Shown: positions 49,729-59,512, counted from the stretch's first letter. The stretch: DNA of 64,000 bases from a bacterium (GCA_016712675.1 JADJQR010000011.1:62001-126000); one strand, 5' to 3'. Translations and numbers: made by a program. Notes: a model not told the origin generated them from the sequence alone.

Positions 49729-50559
49729 TTAGCGCAACTGGGCCGCGCGCGTGCCGATATCGAAAAAATCCACCATTTGGACGGCTTCGGCGTTGAACAT
49801 AAAACCCCGCGACTCCAAGCCCACCTTAAAACCCTTGTCTTGCGCGAACCGGATAAGATGTTCGGGCAAGAGGCTCGACATGCGGAAAAGCAACCGGGCG
49901 TACGCATCGGGCAAACCCGATTCGGAGACCGGAAACTCGATCGGCGAAGCGCCCGAAGCGCTGACGTGCAAGTTGAACAACAAGACGGGTCCATCGGCGG
50001 TCTGAATTTGGCGGAGCTGCGCGGCGAGGGTTTCCGGATCGCCGTCCGTCGATTCGCCGTCGGTGATGTGCAAGACCGTGGGCGGATAGCTGTCCGGATG
50101 GGTGTCGCTCCACTCGACCAGCGCCTCCGCCGCTCGCGTGATCGCCCGGCACATCGGCGTGCCGCCGCTCGCTTGCGGCTCGAACCAAACCGGGAACTTG
50201 ATTGTTTGCATGACCAATCCTCCCGCGCCGTCATCCACCTTTTTTCGGCGATCCTCGACCCGCAACGGCGAAGCCTCCAAAGCGGAAATGGGATGAAGGA
50301 TGGCCGAGCCGAGCGGCCCTTGAACGCCGTTATAGGCGTCCTCGCCGCTGTAACCGATGACCCCGACTTCGAAATAGTCGCGCGTCCCCTCCGCCTTGGT
50401 GCAACGGGTGATGAGGGTGGCCAACGTCCGGTTGAGAACATCGGCGACGTGTTGCGCTTTCGAGCGCTCCGACGACATCGCGTCGGCCATCGATCCGGAC
50501 TGGTCGATCAAAAAGAGAAACGCCGTCGGGTGGCTACGACTGATTTCCGCCGTGTACAT
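49729..50559 (-). CDS. terY: TerY-like VWA protein
   Basis: A 276-residue VWA-domain protein. MIDAS DQSGS is at 19-23 (FLFLIDQSGSMADAM), followed by TPMCRAITRAAEALVEW (the conserved Thr loop) and VLHITDGESTDGDP. The set of VWA, PP2C and kinase genes in this order is the TerY-P triad described for stress/tellurium-related systems. ATG 50559 has a strong GGAGG; an upstream start at 50664 lacks one. Confidence 0.88.
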   Translation of the reverse strand: MYTAEISRSHPTAFLFLIDQSGSMADAMSSERSKAQHVADVLNRTLATLITRCTKAEGTRDYFEVGVIGYSGEDAYNGVQGPLGSAILHPISALEASPLRVEDRRKKVDDGAGGLVMQTIKFPVWFEPQASGGTPMCRAITRAAEALVEWSDTHPDSYPPTVLHITDGESTDGDPETLAAQLRQIQTADGPVLLFNLHVSASGASPIEFPVSESGLPDAYARLLFRMSSLLPEHLIRFAQDKGFKVGLESRGFMFNAEAVQMVDFFDIGTRAAQLR

Positions 50560-51201
50560 GATAAATCCTCCTTCGTGTCCGGCTTTTAACTCTATAAAGA
50601 TCGCCGAAGCGTCTTTAAAAAAATATAAACCGATTTTCACCCGATAAAAAAGAATCGACCGCAAAACATTTGACCGAGCACATCCGCAGCGTCGCCGCGA
50701 AAGGTGCGCAGCTTGAGGGTAACCGTCTATCAGGGCCGCCCGCTAGCGTTCCGGATCGCTGAAGGTTTTATCGGCGGTGAAGGCGATGACCGGCGCACCT
50801 TCGCCGGGGCCGGTCGGCTGGCGGAGGCGGCGCGCACTCTCCGCTCCAATCCCCGCGCGGAAACGGCGGAAAGTCGGCTTGACCGCCACTCACAACCGCT
50901 TTCACAATCCGCAAGCATTCGGGCAATGCGTGAAAAGCGCGTCGAAAGGGATGGAACAGTAATGGCGGATTGCAGCGGGTCTGCTTTACCGGTCGGGAGC
51001 TTCATCGTACGTTCGGCGTAACCCGCCGCCGCGACGCACCGCCCCGTTTTTTCTCGAATTAACCCAAAACGCCACCAGGAAAACCGTTGCCGGCCCGCCG
51101 GGCAAGGCCGTTAAATATCCGCTCGATCCGGGCGCCGGCGCGTCGGACAAACCCGCACGACACGACCCGTTCCAACAACTGCGCACTCCGAGACCGCAAT
51201 C
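50560..51201. other. Intergenic region upstream of the TerY triad
   Basis: An AT-rich patch at 50585-50655 contains TATAGAGTT and TTTATATTTTTTTAAAG when read on the minus strand and is the likely triad promoter. The rest up to 51201 shows only low-quality open frames with no recognisable domain. Confidence 0.5.
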
Positions 51202-51447
51202 ATGGCCGTGGTGATACCCGACGAAACTCTTTTTGCCGCACACCTGACCGCGACGGAATTGAAGCGAGAATTGGCGGTGATGCTGTTCGAGCGAGACCGG
51301 CTGACCTTGATGCAGGCCGCCGAACTCGCGGAAATGAGGCCCATCCCTTTCCAGCACCTGCTCGCCAGCCGGGGCATTTCCCCCCATTACGACGTGCCGG
51401 AGCTTGAACAGGACATGGCCACTCTGCAGCGATTGGGAATGCTTTAA
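51202..51447 (+). CDS. UPF0175-family antitoxin
   Basis: An 81-residue UPF0175 protein (ATELKRELAVMLFERDRLTL, then MQAAELAEMRPIPFQHLLAS). It pairs with the DUF3368 toxin that begins immediately after its stop. It is clearly diverged from the 17.3-kb and 62.3-kb copies. Confidence 0.85.
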   Translation: MAVVIPDETLFAAHLTATELKRELAVMLFERDRLTLMQAAELAEMRPIPFQHLLASRGISPHYDVPELEQDMATLQRLGML

Positions 51448-51930
51448 TTGATCGTCAGCAACACCTCGCCGATCATCAATCTGGCCTGCATCGGCCGGCT
51501 CGACCTATTGCCCGCCCTGTTCGGCGAGATCACCATCCCCGAGGCGGTATTCCACGAAATTGCCGTTATCCAGCCGGGCGCGCCGGGCGCCTCGGAGGTG
51601 CGAGCGGCCTCTTGGATTCGCCGTCACGCCGTCGGCAACCGGCCCTTGGTGACCTCGTTGCGCTTGGAGCTCGACTCCGGCGAAGCGGAAGCGATCGCTT
51701 GCGCGGTGGAAGCCAAGGCCCGTTTGCTGTTGATCGACGAGCGCCGCGGCCGCGCGGTCGCCCAACGCCTGGAATTGGCCACCACCGGCTTGATGGGCGC
51801 GCTATTGCTGGCGCGCAAAAGAAACCTGATCGAGTCGATCCGCCCCTTATTGGACGACCTCCGCCATGTGGCCGGATTCTGGATCGGCGACGCCCTCTAC
51901 TCGAAGGTGCTGCGCGATGCCGGGGATTGA
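51448..51930 (+). CDS. DUF3368 PIN-like toxin
   Basis: A 160-residue DUF3368 protein starting with TTG 51448, directly after the antitoxin stop. IVSNTSPIINLACIGRLDLL is the family start; LDSGEAEAIACAVEAKARLL and LIDERRGRAVAQRL carry the acidic residues; LMGALLLARKRNLIESIRPL is the usual C-terminus. Intact. Confidence 0.87.
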   Translation: MIVSNTSPIINLACIGRLDLLPALFGEITIPEAVFHEIAVIQPGAPGASEVRAASWIRRHAVGNRPLVTSLRLELDSGEAEAIACAVEAKARLLLIDERRGRAVAQRLELATTGLMGALLLARKRNLIESIRPLLDDLRHVAGFWIGDALYSKVLRDAGD

Positions 51931-51941
51931 TCTTGGAACAT

Positions 51942-51986
51942 CGCGAATTGATGACCGAGCTGGAAATTCAGGCGCCGACACCGGCC
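51942..51986 (+). repeat. 45-bp inverted repeat, left arm
   Basis: Matches the reverse complement of 52295-52339 at about 41 of 45 positions. The text read from this arm (MTELEIQAPTPATG) is the same peptide as in the DUF262-like C-terminus on the other strand. Confidence 0.9.
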
Positions 51987-52228
51987 ACCGGCGCGCCCCA
52001 CAGGTGTTGGCAATCTTCCGGTAGCCGCCGGCGCGATTGCGGCCGCGCTCGGCGGGGATTATCTCCTGACTTGGAATTGCAAACCTATCGCTAACGCCTA
52101 TCGACGCGCCCGGATCGAGACCGTTTGTGGGGTGCTGGCTTTTCAATCGCCGGTGATTTGCACGCCGGTTTAGTGTTGCGATTCGTGGGTCGACGTTCAT
52201 TTCCGAAGGTCCGGAGAGGCACCGACAG

Positions 52229-53017
52229 TTATTCGGAATCAAAACTTGTCAATGGTGGCTCGTCGTCTTGATCGATTAGGCTCTTCCCAGTTTGGGCCGA
52301 TGCCGGCGCCTGAATTTCCAGCTCGGTCATAAATTCGCGCTCCAACTCGATCATACTTTGCAACCGGCTCGCGAGCACGCTTTCCATTTTATCGGGATTG
52401 TTGAGGGCGTCGCCTAACGGACAGGGCAACAGGTGCGACTCAAGAAAGTCCTGTCCATGATCCTGAATCTTTCGTAACAGGGTGCGCGCCTGGCCAGGTT
52501 CTTCTCCAAAAACATTAAACATTCGATTGGCTGGGCTGGATCTCAATGACGGGGAGCCAACCCAGAGGGTCCGCATGGCCTCGGGTCCATTGCGAGCGAA
52601 ATCATCGGCGATGGCCGCCACATTTTTGTGCTCGCCGTTCGGCTCGACGACTCCGTGGCGAGCCAGCAGGCAAAGCAGGGTTCGCACTCGGGCACTGCGC
52701 AGATCATAGCGTTCGGGAAACGGCTCTGTCGGGGTATTCCAGGGAAGGTGCTCCAGCCTCTCCGGAACCGCAGATCCCTGCTGGGTCACCTTGCGAGCCT
52801 GATCGCGCAGTTCGGCGAGTACCGCAGCATAACGGGACGGGTTCCCCTGGCCGAACCAACTGGCAAACCCGGTCAGCCAGAGCCAGCGCCGCAGCAGTTT
52901 CCTGGCGGCTTCGCCGGGATTCGGGTCTTCCCCGAGCCAGGCGCTCAATCCCACCAGTTGCAAGCCATAGGGCAACATCCGCCGATTGTGTAAGCACAGT
53001 GATTCGGTATAGGCTCG
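52229..53017 (-). pseudogene. 5'-truncated DUF262-type protein
   Basis: A reading of 263 codons without a good start. ESLCLHNRRMLPYGLQLVGL and KLLRRWLWLTGFASWFGQGN resemble the region after the DUF262 domain in DUF262/GmrSD-like restriction proteins. An in-frame TGA at 53018-53020 ends it upstream, while the frame beyond (FPKLLTEKNIVAMTSLY) seems to continue the protein with a shift. The N-terminal catalytic domain is missing. The downstream end carries the inverted-repeat peptide MTELEIQAPASAQTG. Confidence 0.6.
52295..52339 (-). repeat. 45-bp inverted repeat, right arm
   Basis: Partner of 51942-51986. It lies inside the truncated DUF262 gene and together the arms bound about 400 bp. Confidence 0.9.
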
Positions 53018-53333
53018 TCATCGCCACAATATTCTTTTCTGTCAATAATTTAGGAAAATTACGCTGACGTTCGCTGAGGTGCGAAATGGGCTTGGATTGA
53101 CATGTTTTGGCGGGCAATTTGCCCCAAATTTGCCCCACGAGATCGCCCCGGAAACTGGGGCATAGCCTAGCGTGTGATGGCGTACTTTGACGGCGCTCGC
53201 CGGGGCTTCCCGCAGCACGTTCCAGCCTCCCCTACACCCTCAATCAGTTAGCCCTTTCCGCCCGTGGTTGGCGGAATCTTGTCACCTCCAAGATGTCAGA
53301 AACTGGTGTATCATTTCTCACTGAGAGGTTCTC
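53018..53333. other. Junction region upstream of AbiE
   Basis: It contains a duplicated TTTGCCCCA/TTGCCCCA block near 53118-53140 and a strong change in base composition, so it may be the left edge of the defence island. A TATCAT -10-like box is at 53309-53314, and the inverted repeat TGAGA-GGT-TCTCA (53322-53334) overlaps the start of the AbiEi gene and could bind it. Confidence 0.45.
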
Positions 53334-53930
53334 ATGAACACGCTGCCCAAGACCATCCTTCTACAAGCGCGCTCCCTCCCCGAGGGCGGCGTACTGTCGC
53401 CCAAGGAGTTCTTGCACCTGGGTAGCCGGTCGGCGGTGGATCAGGCGTTCTCGCGTCTCGCCAAGGCCGGCACGCTGCTGCGCGTGGCGCGGGGCGCCTA
53501 TGCCGCCCCAATCTCCAGCCGCTTCGGCTCGCGCGCTCCCGCGCCCGAGAAGGTCGTCAAGGCTCTAGCCGAACAAAGCGGCGAAATCGTCGTGCCGCAC
53601 GGCGCCAACGCGGCCAATGCGCTGGGCCTGACGCAGCAGGTGCCGATCCGCGAGGTCTATCTGACATCCGGCCGGACCCGCAAGCTGAAGCTCGGGCGTT
53701 CCGAGGTGCTGGTGAAGCATGCGCCGCGCTGGATGCTCGCCCTGGGCACGCGACCGGCTGGCGCGGCCGTGCGCGCGCTGGCCTGGATCGGACCCACACA
53801 CGCCGGCCAGTCGCTGGCATCGCTGCGCCGTACCCTTCCCCGTTCCGAATGGCAGGCGCTGGCCGCGGCACGTGCGACGCTGCCCGGCTGGATGGCACAA
53901 GCCATCGGCGAGGAAGCCGCGCGTGGCTGA
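53334..53930 (+). CDS. abiEi: AbiEi-type antitoxin (DUF6088)
   Basis: A 198-residue antitoxin and autorepressor of a type IV toxin-antitoxin/abortive infection pair. The N-terminal winged helix covers about 1-75 (PKEFLHLGSRSAVDQAFSRL, then GTLLRVARGAYAAP), and the C-terminal domain neutralises the toxin (VPHGANAANALGLTQQVPIR). Its stop overlaps the toxin start by eight bases. Confidence 0.87.
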   Translation: MNTLPKTILLQARSLPEGGVLSPKEFLHLGSRSAVDQAFSRLAKAGTLLRVARGAYAAPISSRFGSRAPAPEKVVKALAEQSGEIVVPHGANAANALGLTQQVPIREVYLTSGRTRKLKLGRSEVLVKHAPRWMLALGTRPAGAAVRALAWIGPTHAGQSLASLRRTLPRSEWQALAAARATLPGWMAQAIGEEAARG

Positions 53931-54945
53931 GTATTTCTTTGACCTGAGCAAGAAGGATCAACGCGAAGCGCTGGAATACGGGCGAGCCGAAACCGGCCGC
54001 CCCGTCCACTTGCTCGAAAAGGACGTGTGGGTGGTGTGGACACTGCGTGCCTTGTTCGAGTCGCCACTGTCGGCCCACTTGACCTTCAAAGGCGGCACGT
54101 CGCTGTCGAAGGTCTACAAGGTCATCGACCGCTTCTCCGAAGACATCGACCTGACCTACGACATCCGAACGCTGATCCCGGACCTGATCGGCGAAGGCGG
54201 CGAGCTGCCGGCAAGCCGCAGTCAGGCTGGCAAATGGACGCAAGCTGTGCGGCATCGACTGCCGACCTGGATCACGCAAGACGTGCAGCCAGTGATTCAA
54301 GCGGCGTTGGCCCATGAGCGATTGAGCGCACGACTTGAACTCGGCGGCCAAGACAACGACAAACTGCTCTTGCACTATCCTGCTCAGGCACAGGGCACGG
54401 GATACGTGGCACCTGTCGTCACCTTGGAGTTCGGCGGCCGAGCCACTGGCGAGCCGCATCAGGTATTCCCGGTCGCTTGCGACATCGCGGCCCACCTGGC
54501 CGCCGTGTCTTTCCCCGTCGCCTCACCACTGGTTATGAGCGTCGCGCGGACCTTTTGGGAGAAGGCTACGGCTGCGCATGTGTTCTGCGCGCAAGGCCGC
54601 ATCCGCAGCGAACGCTATGCGCGGCACTGGCACGACCTGGCCGCGATCGCTCGAAGCCCTCATTTCGCAGCCGTGATCGCGGATCGTGCGGTGGCCGCCG
54701 CCGTCGCCCGCCACAAGTCGTATTTCTTCATCGAGAAGGATGCGGATGGCCGAGTCATCGACTACGGGGCCGCGACCACGGGGCATCTGAAAATCGTCCC
54801 CGAAGGCGAGGCTAAGGCAGCTCTCGCCAAGGACTACGCGGCCATGCTGGCAGACGAAGTGATGGTGGGCGATGCCCTATCCTTCGATGAACTGTTAAAG
54901 GCATGTGCTGACCTGGAAGCCAAGGCGAACAGGGCTGCCGTGTAG
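53923..54945 (+). CDS. abiEii: AbiEii-type nucleotidyltransferase toxin
   Basis: A 340-residue nucleotidyltransferase toxin. GGTSLSKVYK at 57-66 and SEDIDLTYD with D74 and D76 are the catalytic G(G/S)TSLSK and DxD motifs; later blocks (TFWEKATAAHVFCAQGRIRS; RHWHDLAAIARSPHF) complete the family. GTG 53923 was chosen because the upstream part of the frame lies within the antitoxin gene. AbiE acts against phage by modifying tRNA; this pair is intact. Confidence 0.92.
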   Translation: MAEYFFDLSKKDQREALEYGRAETGRPVHLLEKDVWVVWTLRALFESPLSAHLTFKGGTSLSKVYKVIDRFSEDIDLTYDIRTLIPDLIGEGGELPASRSQAGKWTQAVRHRLPTWITQDVQPVIQAALAHERLSARLELGGQDNDKLLLHYPAQAQGTGYVAPVVTLEFGGRATGEPHQVFPVACDIAAHLAAVSFPVASPLVMSVARTFWEKATAAHVFCAQGRIRSERYARHWHDLAAIARSPHFAAVIADRAVAAAVARHKSYFFIEKDADGRVIDYGAATTGHLKIVPEGEAKAALAKDYAAMLADEVMVGDALSFDELLKACADLEAKANRAAV

Positions 54946-54981
54946 CGACAACAAGATCAACAAGGACTGCTTGGGGGAGCC

Positions 54982-56817
54982 ATGCGTGTTTCGCGATTGC
55001 AGATAGATAACTTCCGCGGCATCAAGAAGGCGGAGCTTCATTTTTCAGGGCATACGCTTCTGATCGGCGGCAACAATGTCGGCAAGAGCACGATCTGCGA
55101 AGCACTCGATCTTGTGCTTGGCCCGGATCGCCTGAATCGAACACCCCCCGTTGAGGAGTTCGATTTCCGCAATGCAGGCTATCTAAGCGAAGACGGCGAA
55201 ACACCCATTTCTATCCGCATCGAAGTTGTCCTCGCCGATCTCACCGACGATATCAAGAAGCTCTGCGCAGCCAACCTGGAGTTCTGGCACAAGGCTGACA
55301 AGCGCCTTCTCGGCGAAGGCGAGATTGGCAACGCCGACGATCCCAACGTGGAACTCTGCCTTCGCCTGATCACGGTCGCCCAATACGACATCGAAGAAGA
55401 CCAGTTCTTCGCCAAGACGATCTACGGCCGAAACGACGACGATGATGCCGCCGATCCCAGGTCGATCCCCACCAAGGTCAAGCGAGCGATAGGCTTCCTT
55501 TACCTACGCACCATCCGTACCGGCTCGCGTGCATTGAGCCTGGAGCGCGGCACGCTGCTCGACAACATCCTGCGGATGAAAGAAGCCCGCAAAGGGATGT
55601 GGGAGAGCATCCGTCGCCGACTGGCAACCCTCAATCCACCGATAGACGCCGACGCCACGGAGCTGGGGCCGATCCTGGATGAAATCGAGGCCCGGCTGGC
55701 GGAGTACATCGCACCTGGCGGCGCGGGCCGCTCGACCCGCCTGTTCGTCTCGCAACTCACGCGCGAGCACTTGCGGAAGACCATCGCCTTCTTCCTGACG
55801 ATGGGCCGCGGCGAGGAAGCCGTGCCGTTCCAGCAGGCCGGCAGCGGAACGCTGAACACGCTTCTGCTGGCACTGCTGACCTTCATCGCCGACCTCAAGA
55901 AGGACAACGTCATCTTTGCGATGGAAGAACCCGAGATCGCCCTCCCACCCCACACGCAGCGGCGGATTGCGAACTACCTTCTCGAAGAAACCTCGCAGTG
56001 CTTCGTCACATCGCACTCGCCCTACGTCATCGAACGATTCGAGCCTGACGGGATTCTGAAACTCAACCGCGACGAACAAGGCACGTTGACCGGCACAGCG
56101 ATCAAGCTCCCCGCCGGAATGAAGGCCAAGAACTATCGACAGAACTTCCGCCGGGCCATCGCGGAAGCCATGCTCGGCCAAGGCGTGATCGTCGGCGAGG
56201 GCATCACCGAACAAGATGCCTTGCTGGTGGCTGCACAGAGGATGGAAGACAACGACCCTGCCCTGGTTCCCTTGGACGTGGCCGGCCTATGCGTCATCAA
56301 CGCTGACGGCGACGGGAATCTGGAGAAACTGGGGGCCTTCTTCAAGGAGATCGGCACGCCGGCCTTTGCCTTCTTCGATCGCAAGAAACGCACGGATGCG
56401 GAAGTCACTGCCCTGCAGAGCAGCTACATGGTAGCCAAGGAAATCCAGCAAAAAGGCGCCGAGGTGCTGATGGCCGAAGAAACGCCGCTGGATCGCCAGT
56501 GGCAGTATCTGGACGCTCTGCGCGCCGAGGACACCGATGGCCGGTTCGGGATTCCGGCAGTCCGCCCTGCTGACGACGAACTACGCAAGCTGACCACCTC
56601 CACGCTGAAAGGCCTAAAAGGTGAAGGCGGCGCGGCGAAGCTGCTGCAACTCTGTTCTGTGGCTGAGTTGCCCAAGACCATCACCGACTTCCTCGCCGAC
56701 ATCTATCAACGCTATCCGAAGCCAAAGCGCAAGGAAGTACCTGCCCCGCCAGCCGAGGCCCACGTAGACGCGGCAGGTAACAACGAGGCAACGGCCGACG
56801 ACTCCGAGGAACTCTAG
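54982..56817 (+). CDS. gajA: Gabija GajA OLD-family endonuclease
   Basis: A 611-residue ATPase plus Toprim nuclease. Residues 1-40 start RVSRLQIDNFRGIKKAELHF with Walker A GGNNVGKST at 29-37; the ABC-type ATPase region includes EEPEIALPPHTQRRI and VTSHSPYVIERF. The Toprim nuclease starts VGEGITEQDALLVA near 404 with its second acidic motif INADGDGNLEKL near 440. Together with GajB it forms the anti-phage Gabija complex, which nicks DNA when nucleotides fall. GajB starts three bases later. Confidence 0.93.
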   Translation: MRVSRLQIDNFRGIKKAELHFSGHTLLIGGNNVGKSTICEALDLVLGPDRLNRTPPVEEFDFRNAGYLSEDGETPISIRIEVVLADLTDDIKKLCAANLEFWHKADKRLLGEGEIGNADDPNVELCLRLITVAQYDIEEDQFFAKTIYGRNDDDDAADPRSIPTKVKRAIGFLYLRTIRTGSRALSLERGTLLDNILRMKEARKGMWESIRRRLATLNPPIDADATELGPILDEIEARLAEYIAPGGAGRSTRLFVSQLTREHLRKTIAFFLTMGRGEEAVPFQQAGSGTLNTLLLALLTFIADLKKDNVIFAMEEPEIALPPHTQRRIANYLLEETSQCFVTSHSPYVIERFEPDGILKLNRDEQGTLTGTAIKLPAGMKAKNYRQNFRRAIAEAMLGQGVIVGEGITEQDALLVAAQRMEDNDPALVPLDVAGLCVINADGDGNLEKLGAFFKEIGTPAFAFFDRKKRTDAEVTALQSSYMVAKEIQQKGAEVLMAEETPLDRQWQYLDALRAEDTDGRFGIPAVRPADDELRKLTTSTLKGLKGEGGAAKLLQLCSVAELPKTITDFLADIYQRYPKPKRKEVPAPPAEAHVDAAGNNEATADDSEEL

Positions 56818-56820
56818 ATC

Positions 56821-58596
56821 GTGGCCCTGGTCATCTGCGCGAAGCGACAAAGCATTCTCGACGAGGACGGTGCCATCCTCGTTACGGGTTGCCCAGGCAG
56901 CGGCAAGACGACCATCGCATTGGCCAAGGCCAGACTCATCATCGAACGGGGTTTGTCATCTGGTCAATCAGTCCTTTTTCTCAGCTTTTCGCGCGCCGCC
57001 GTTGCGCGCGTTGTCGAGGCGAGCAAGACGCAGTTGCCCGCCGCTCTGCAAAGCAAACTGTCAATTCAAACCTTCCATTCGTTCTTCTGGCGCATCTTGC
57101 AGGCTTATGGATACCTGCTCGGCACCCCGCGGTCGTTGCGGCTACTGATGCCTCACGATGAGGCCGCGATGCGGCACGAGTTCGAGAACAGCGGTGGCGA
57201 TTGGAACGTGGAGCGCGAGCGTCTGTTCCGAGAGAGAGGAATGGTCGCGTTCGACCTGTTCGCCCCAAAGGCTCATGAGCTACTTTCCCGAAGCGCGCGT
57301 CTGCGAGAACTTTTCTCGTCGTGCTTTCCGCTGATTGTTGTGGATGAGGCGCAAGACACCGCAGAAGATCAGTGGCAATGCGTCCGGCTGCTATCCGCCG
57401 GCACTCAGATGATGTGCCTCGCTGACCTGGACCAGCAAATTTACGATTTCAGGCCAGACGTCAGCTCAGACCGGGTGACGCACATCATGGCTGCCCTGAA
57501 ACCGCTGCAAGTGGATCTGGCGGGCGAGAATCACCGAAGCCCTGACTCAGAGATTGTCGCCTTTGCCAACGACGTGCTACTGAATACACCGCGAGGAGCA
57601 GCCTACCGAGGTGTGTCGCGCATGAACTATCGCGCCAATCGAGAATATCGTGACCGCGCGATCCGCCAGTCAATTGGAATCGCTATCCAGCGCGCCAAGG
57701 AGGCGGCTCAGGGCGACATCGAGAGCGTAGCCGTACTGGCGACATGGGGGCGCGGTGTCAACGTCATCTCCCGCGCACTGACCGGCGATGGTACGAACCT
57801 GATCCCGCATCGGGTGATGATCGACGAAGCATCAGTGCTGCTTTCCAGTCGCATGGTGGCGTTCATGCTGGAGCCGCGCAGACCAGCAGCGGATGAGCTG
57901 TTGGAACTGGCCGATGGGCTTGATCTTGCAGCGACGGTCTTTCGGGCGCGAGGCGGAAACACTAACCTTGCTACGGCACAGCGGTTGGCAGCGAGCGCGA
58001 TACAAGGCCGCGGCGGAACTTCCCCTCGCGCTAACGGAGTGGCATCCAAGCTCTTGGATGCACTGCGCACACTGCGTACCCACGAGTTCACAGGAGAACC
58101 GAAGCGCGATTGGCTGGACGCGCGCAGCATCCTCCGCAACGCGGGTGCCAACCCATTTCAATCCATTGCCGAGGATGCCGAACAGCTTGTCGCTTTTCAG
58201 CGCGGTCGCCGCATTTCCGCGGCGCTGACCGAACTCTGGCAGACGAAGGGAGCCTATCGAAACGCCCGCGGCGCGCTCGATGCGGCGATTGCCGAAGACC
58301 AGCTGCTGTCTGGCGGAACCGACCTGAGAGACATCCACGTCATGACCATCCACAAGTCGAAGGGCAAAGAGTTCGACGCGATCATCATCTTCGACAATTC
58401 CCAAAGCAGCCCGCTGCTTTCTCCTCGTGAGTCAGCGCCCCATCCACGCAGCCGCAAGCTGGTGCGCGTCGGGATCACTCGCGCCCGACATCACGTTTTG
58501 ATGCTGTGCGATGCCTATACACCAACCCTCCTGCTGCAAGGCCATAGACTGCGTTGCTGTCTTGAAGCCGTAGCAACGCGACTACTTCTGCTCTGA
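56821..58596 (+). CDS. gajB: Gabija GajB UvrD-like helicase
   Basis: A 591-residue SF1A helicase. Walker A is GCPGSGKTT at 23-31, Walker B VVDEAQD near 172-178, and motif VI-like LVRVGITRARHHVLMLCDA near the C-terminus with IHVMTIHKSKGKEFDAII (motif V). GTG 56821 follows the gajA stop by three bases. Its 3' end overlaps the convergent DUF2274 gene by 15 bp. Complete by length and motifs. Confidence 0.93.
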   Translation: MALVICAKRQSILDEDGAILVTGCPGSGKTTIALAKARLIIERGLSSGQSVLFLSFSRAAVARVVEASKTQLPAALQSKLSIQTFHSFFWRILQAYGYLLGTPRSLRLLMPHDEAAMRHEFENSGGDWNVERERLFRERGMVAFDLFAPKAHELLSRSARLRELFSSCFPLIVVDEAQDTAEDQWQCVRLLSAGTQMMCLADLDQQIYDFRPDVSSDRVTHIMAALKPLQVDLAGENHRSPDSEIVAFANDVLLNTPRGAAYRGVSRMNYRANREYRDRAIRQSIGIAIQRAKEAAQGDIESVAVLATWGRGVNVISRALTGDGTNLIPHRVMIDEASVLLSSRMVAFMLEPRRPAADELLELADGLDLAATVFRARGGNTNLATAQRLAASAIQGRGGTSPRANGVASKLLDALRTLRTHEFTGEPKRDWLDARSILRNAGANPFQSIAEDAEQLVAFQRGRRISAALTELWQTKGAYRNARGALDAAIAEDQLLSGGTDLRDIHVMTIHKSKGKEFDAIIIFDNSQSSPLLSPRESAPHPRSRKLVRVGITRARHHVLMLCDAYTPTLLLQGHRLRCCLEAVATRLLLL

Positions 58597-58809
58597 CCAC
58601 TTTCGGCGAAAGCCTCGATCCCTTGCCATGAACGCCTCCAGCATGTGCGGGATCAGCGTGACGGCATCGACCGCTTCGCCATACGCCTGCGCGTGCAGCG
58701 CGGCGTAGCGGTCGAGGTCGGCTTTCAGACTGGCCGGGCACGCGAAGGTCAGCTTGATGCTCTCGGTCTTGGGCAGCGGCCCCAGGCGCAGCTTCTTGGT
58801 TGTGCTCAT
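58582..58809 (-). CDS. DUF2274 protein of trb-type elements
   Basis: A 75-residue DUF2274 protein (STTKKLRLGPLPKTESIKLT, then PASLKADLDRYAALHAQAYG), the small gene that normally follows trbI in integrative elements with a Trb transfer system. It has ATG 58809 overlapping the trbI stop. Intact, although its neighbours are broken. Confidence 0.85.
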   Translation of the reverse strand: MSTTKKLRLGPLPKTESIKLTFACPASLKADLDRYAALHAQAYGEAVDAVTLIPHMLEAFMARDRGFRRKWSEQK

Positions 58810-59512
58810 CGTGCAGTCCCCCGGTTGAAGAACAACGGCTGATAGGGCCGCAGCACCAGATCGCGCTTGACGATGATGCGCACCGGCAGGCCTGGCCGCT
58901 CGGTCAAGGTCGGCTGGACGTTAAGTTTGCGCCGGGTCACTTCCTGCCCGACTTGGTTCACGCTGTCCTGCAAGCTGTCCCGCCCGGCGATGATGACGCG
59001 ATTGCCATCCTGCCGGTTCTCCGGCGCAGCCAGCTCGGCGCTGACGCCCAGCAGCGTCGTGAGTGTGCCGCGCCGGCGAAGATGCGATCCCAATGCCAAT
59101 CGACACCATCCTCCAGGCCGGCGTAGTCGGCCGGATCGGTGCCCATAAGGTTGTCGAGCGCCGGCGAAGACGTGTCCGGCAGGATGACGCGGTTCCACAA
59201 CACCTGCACCCGGCTTTGCCCGTAGCTGACCTGGCTATTGTAGCGCCCGAAGATGCGCGAACCCTGCGGGATCAAGAGGAAGCGCCCGGTCGCTGTGTCG
59301 TAGACCGGCTCCGTCACCGTGGCGATCACGTCGCCCGGCAAGTCCGACTTGATGCCCGTGACCAGCGCGCCGGCGATCCCCGTGCCGGCCATGACCTGGT
59401 ACGGCGACGCGGGCAGCGTCAGACTCCCAGAATTACGGGTTTCCGTGGTTCCGCCTTTCTGGAACGCCTCTTTCTGGTCTTGCCGGTTCTGCTGAGAAGT
59501 CGGGTCGGCCGG
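58806..59512 (-). pseudogene. trbI: trbI/virB10 fragment with frameshift
   Basis: The C-terminal half of TrbI (VirB10-like outer-membrane channel protein): QVMAGTGIAGALVTGIKSDL, PGDVIATVTEPVYDTATGRF, DYAGLEDGVDWHWDRIFAGA, then in another frame LTTLLGVSAELAAPENRQDG and LPVRIIVKRDLVLRPYQPLF. The shift is near 59065-59075, consistent with a 1-bp loss or 2-bp gain. The N-terminal half is missing; the sequence joins FG-GAP coding at about 59512. Confidence 0.88.

Noticed and set aside
50704-51021. 105-codon plus-strand frame upstream of the UPF0175 gene
   Set aside because: No Shine-Dalgarno, no recognisable domain and no consistent coding pattern.
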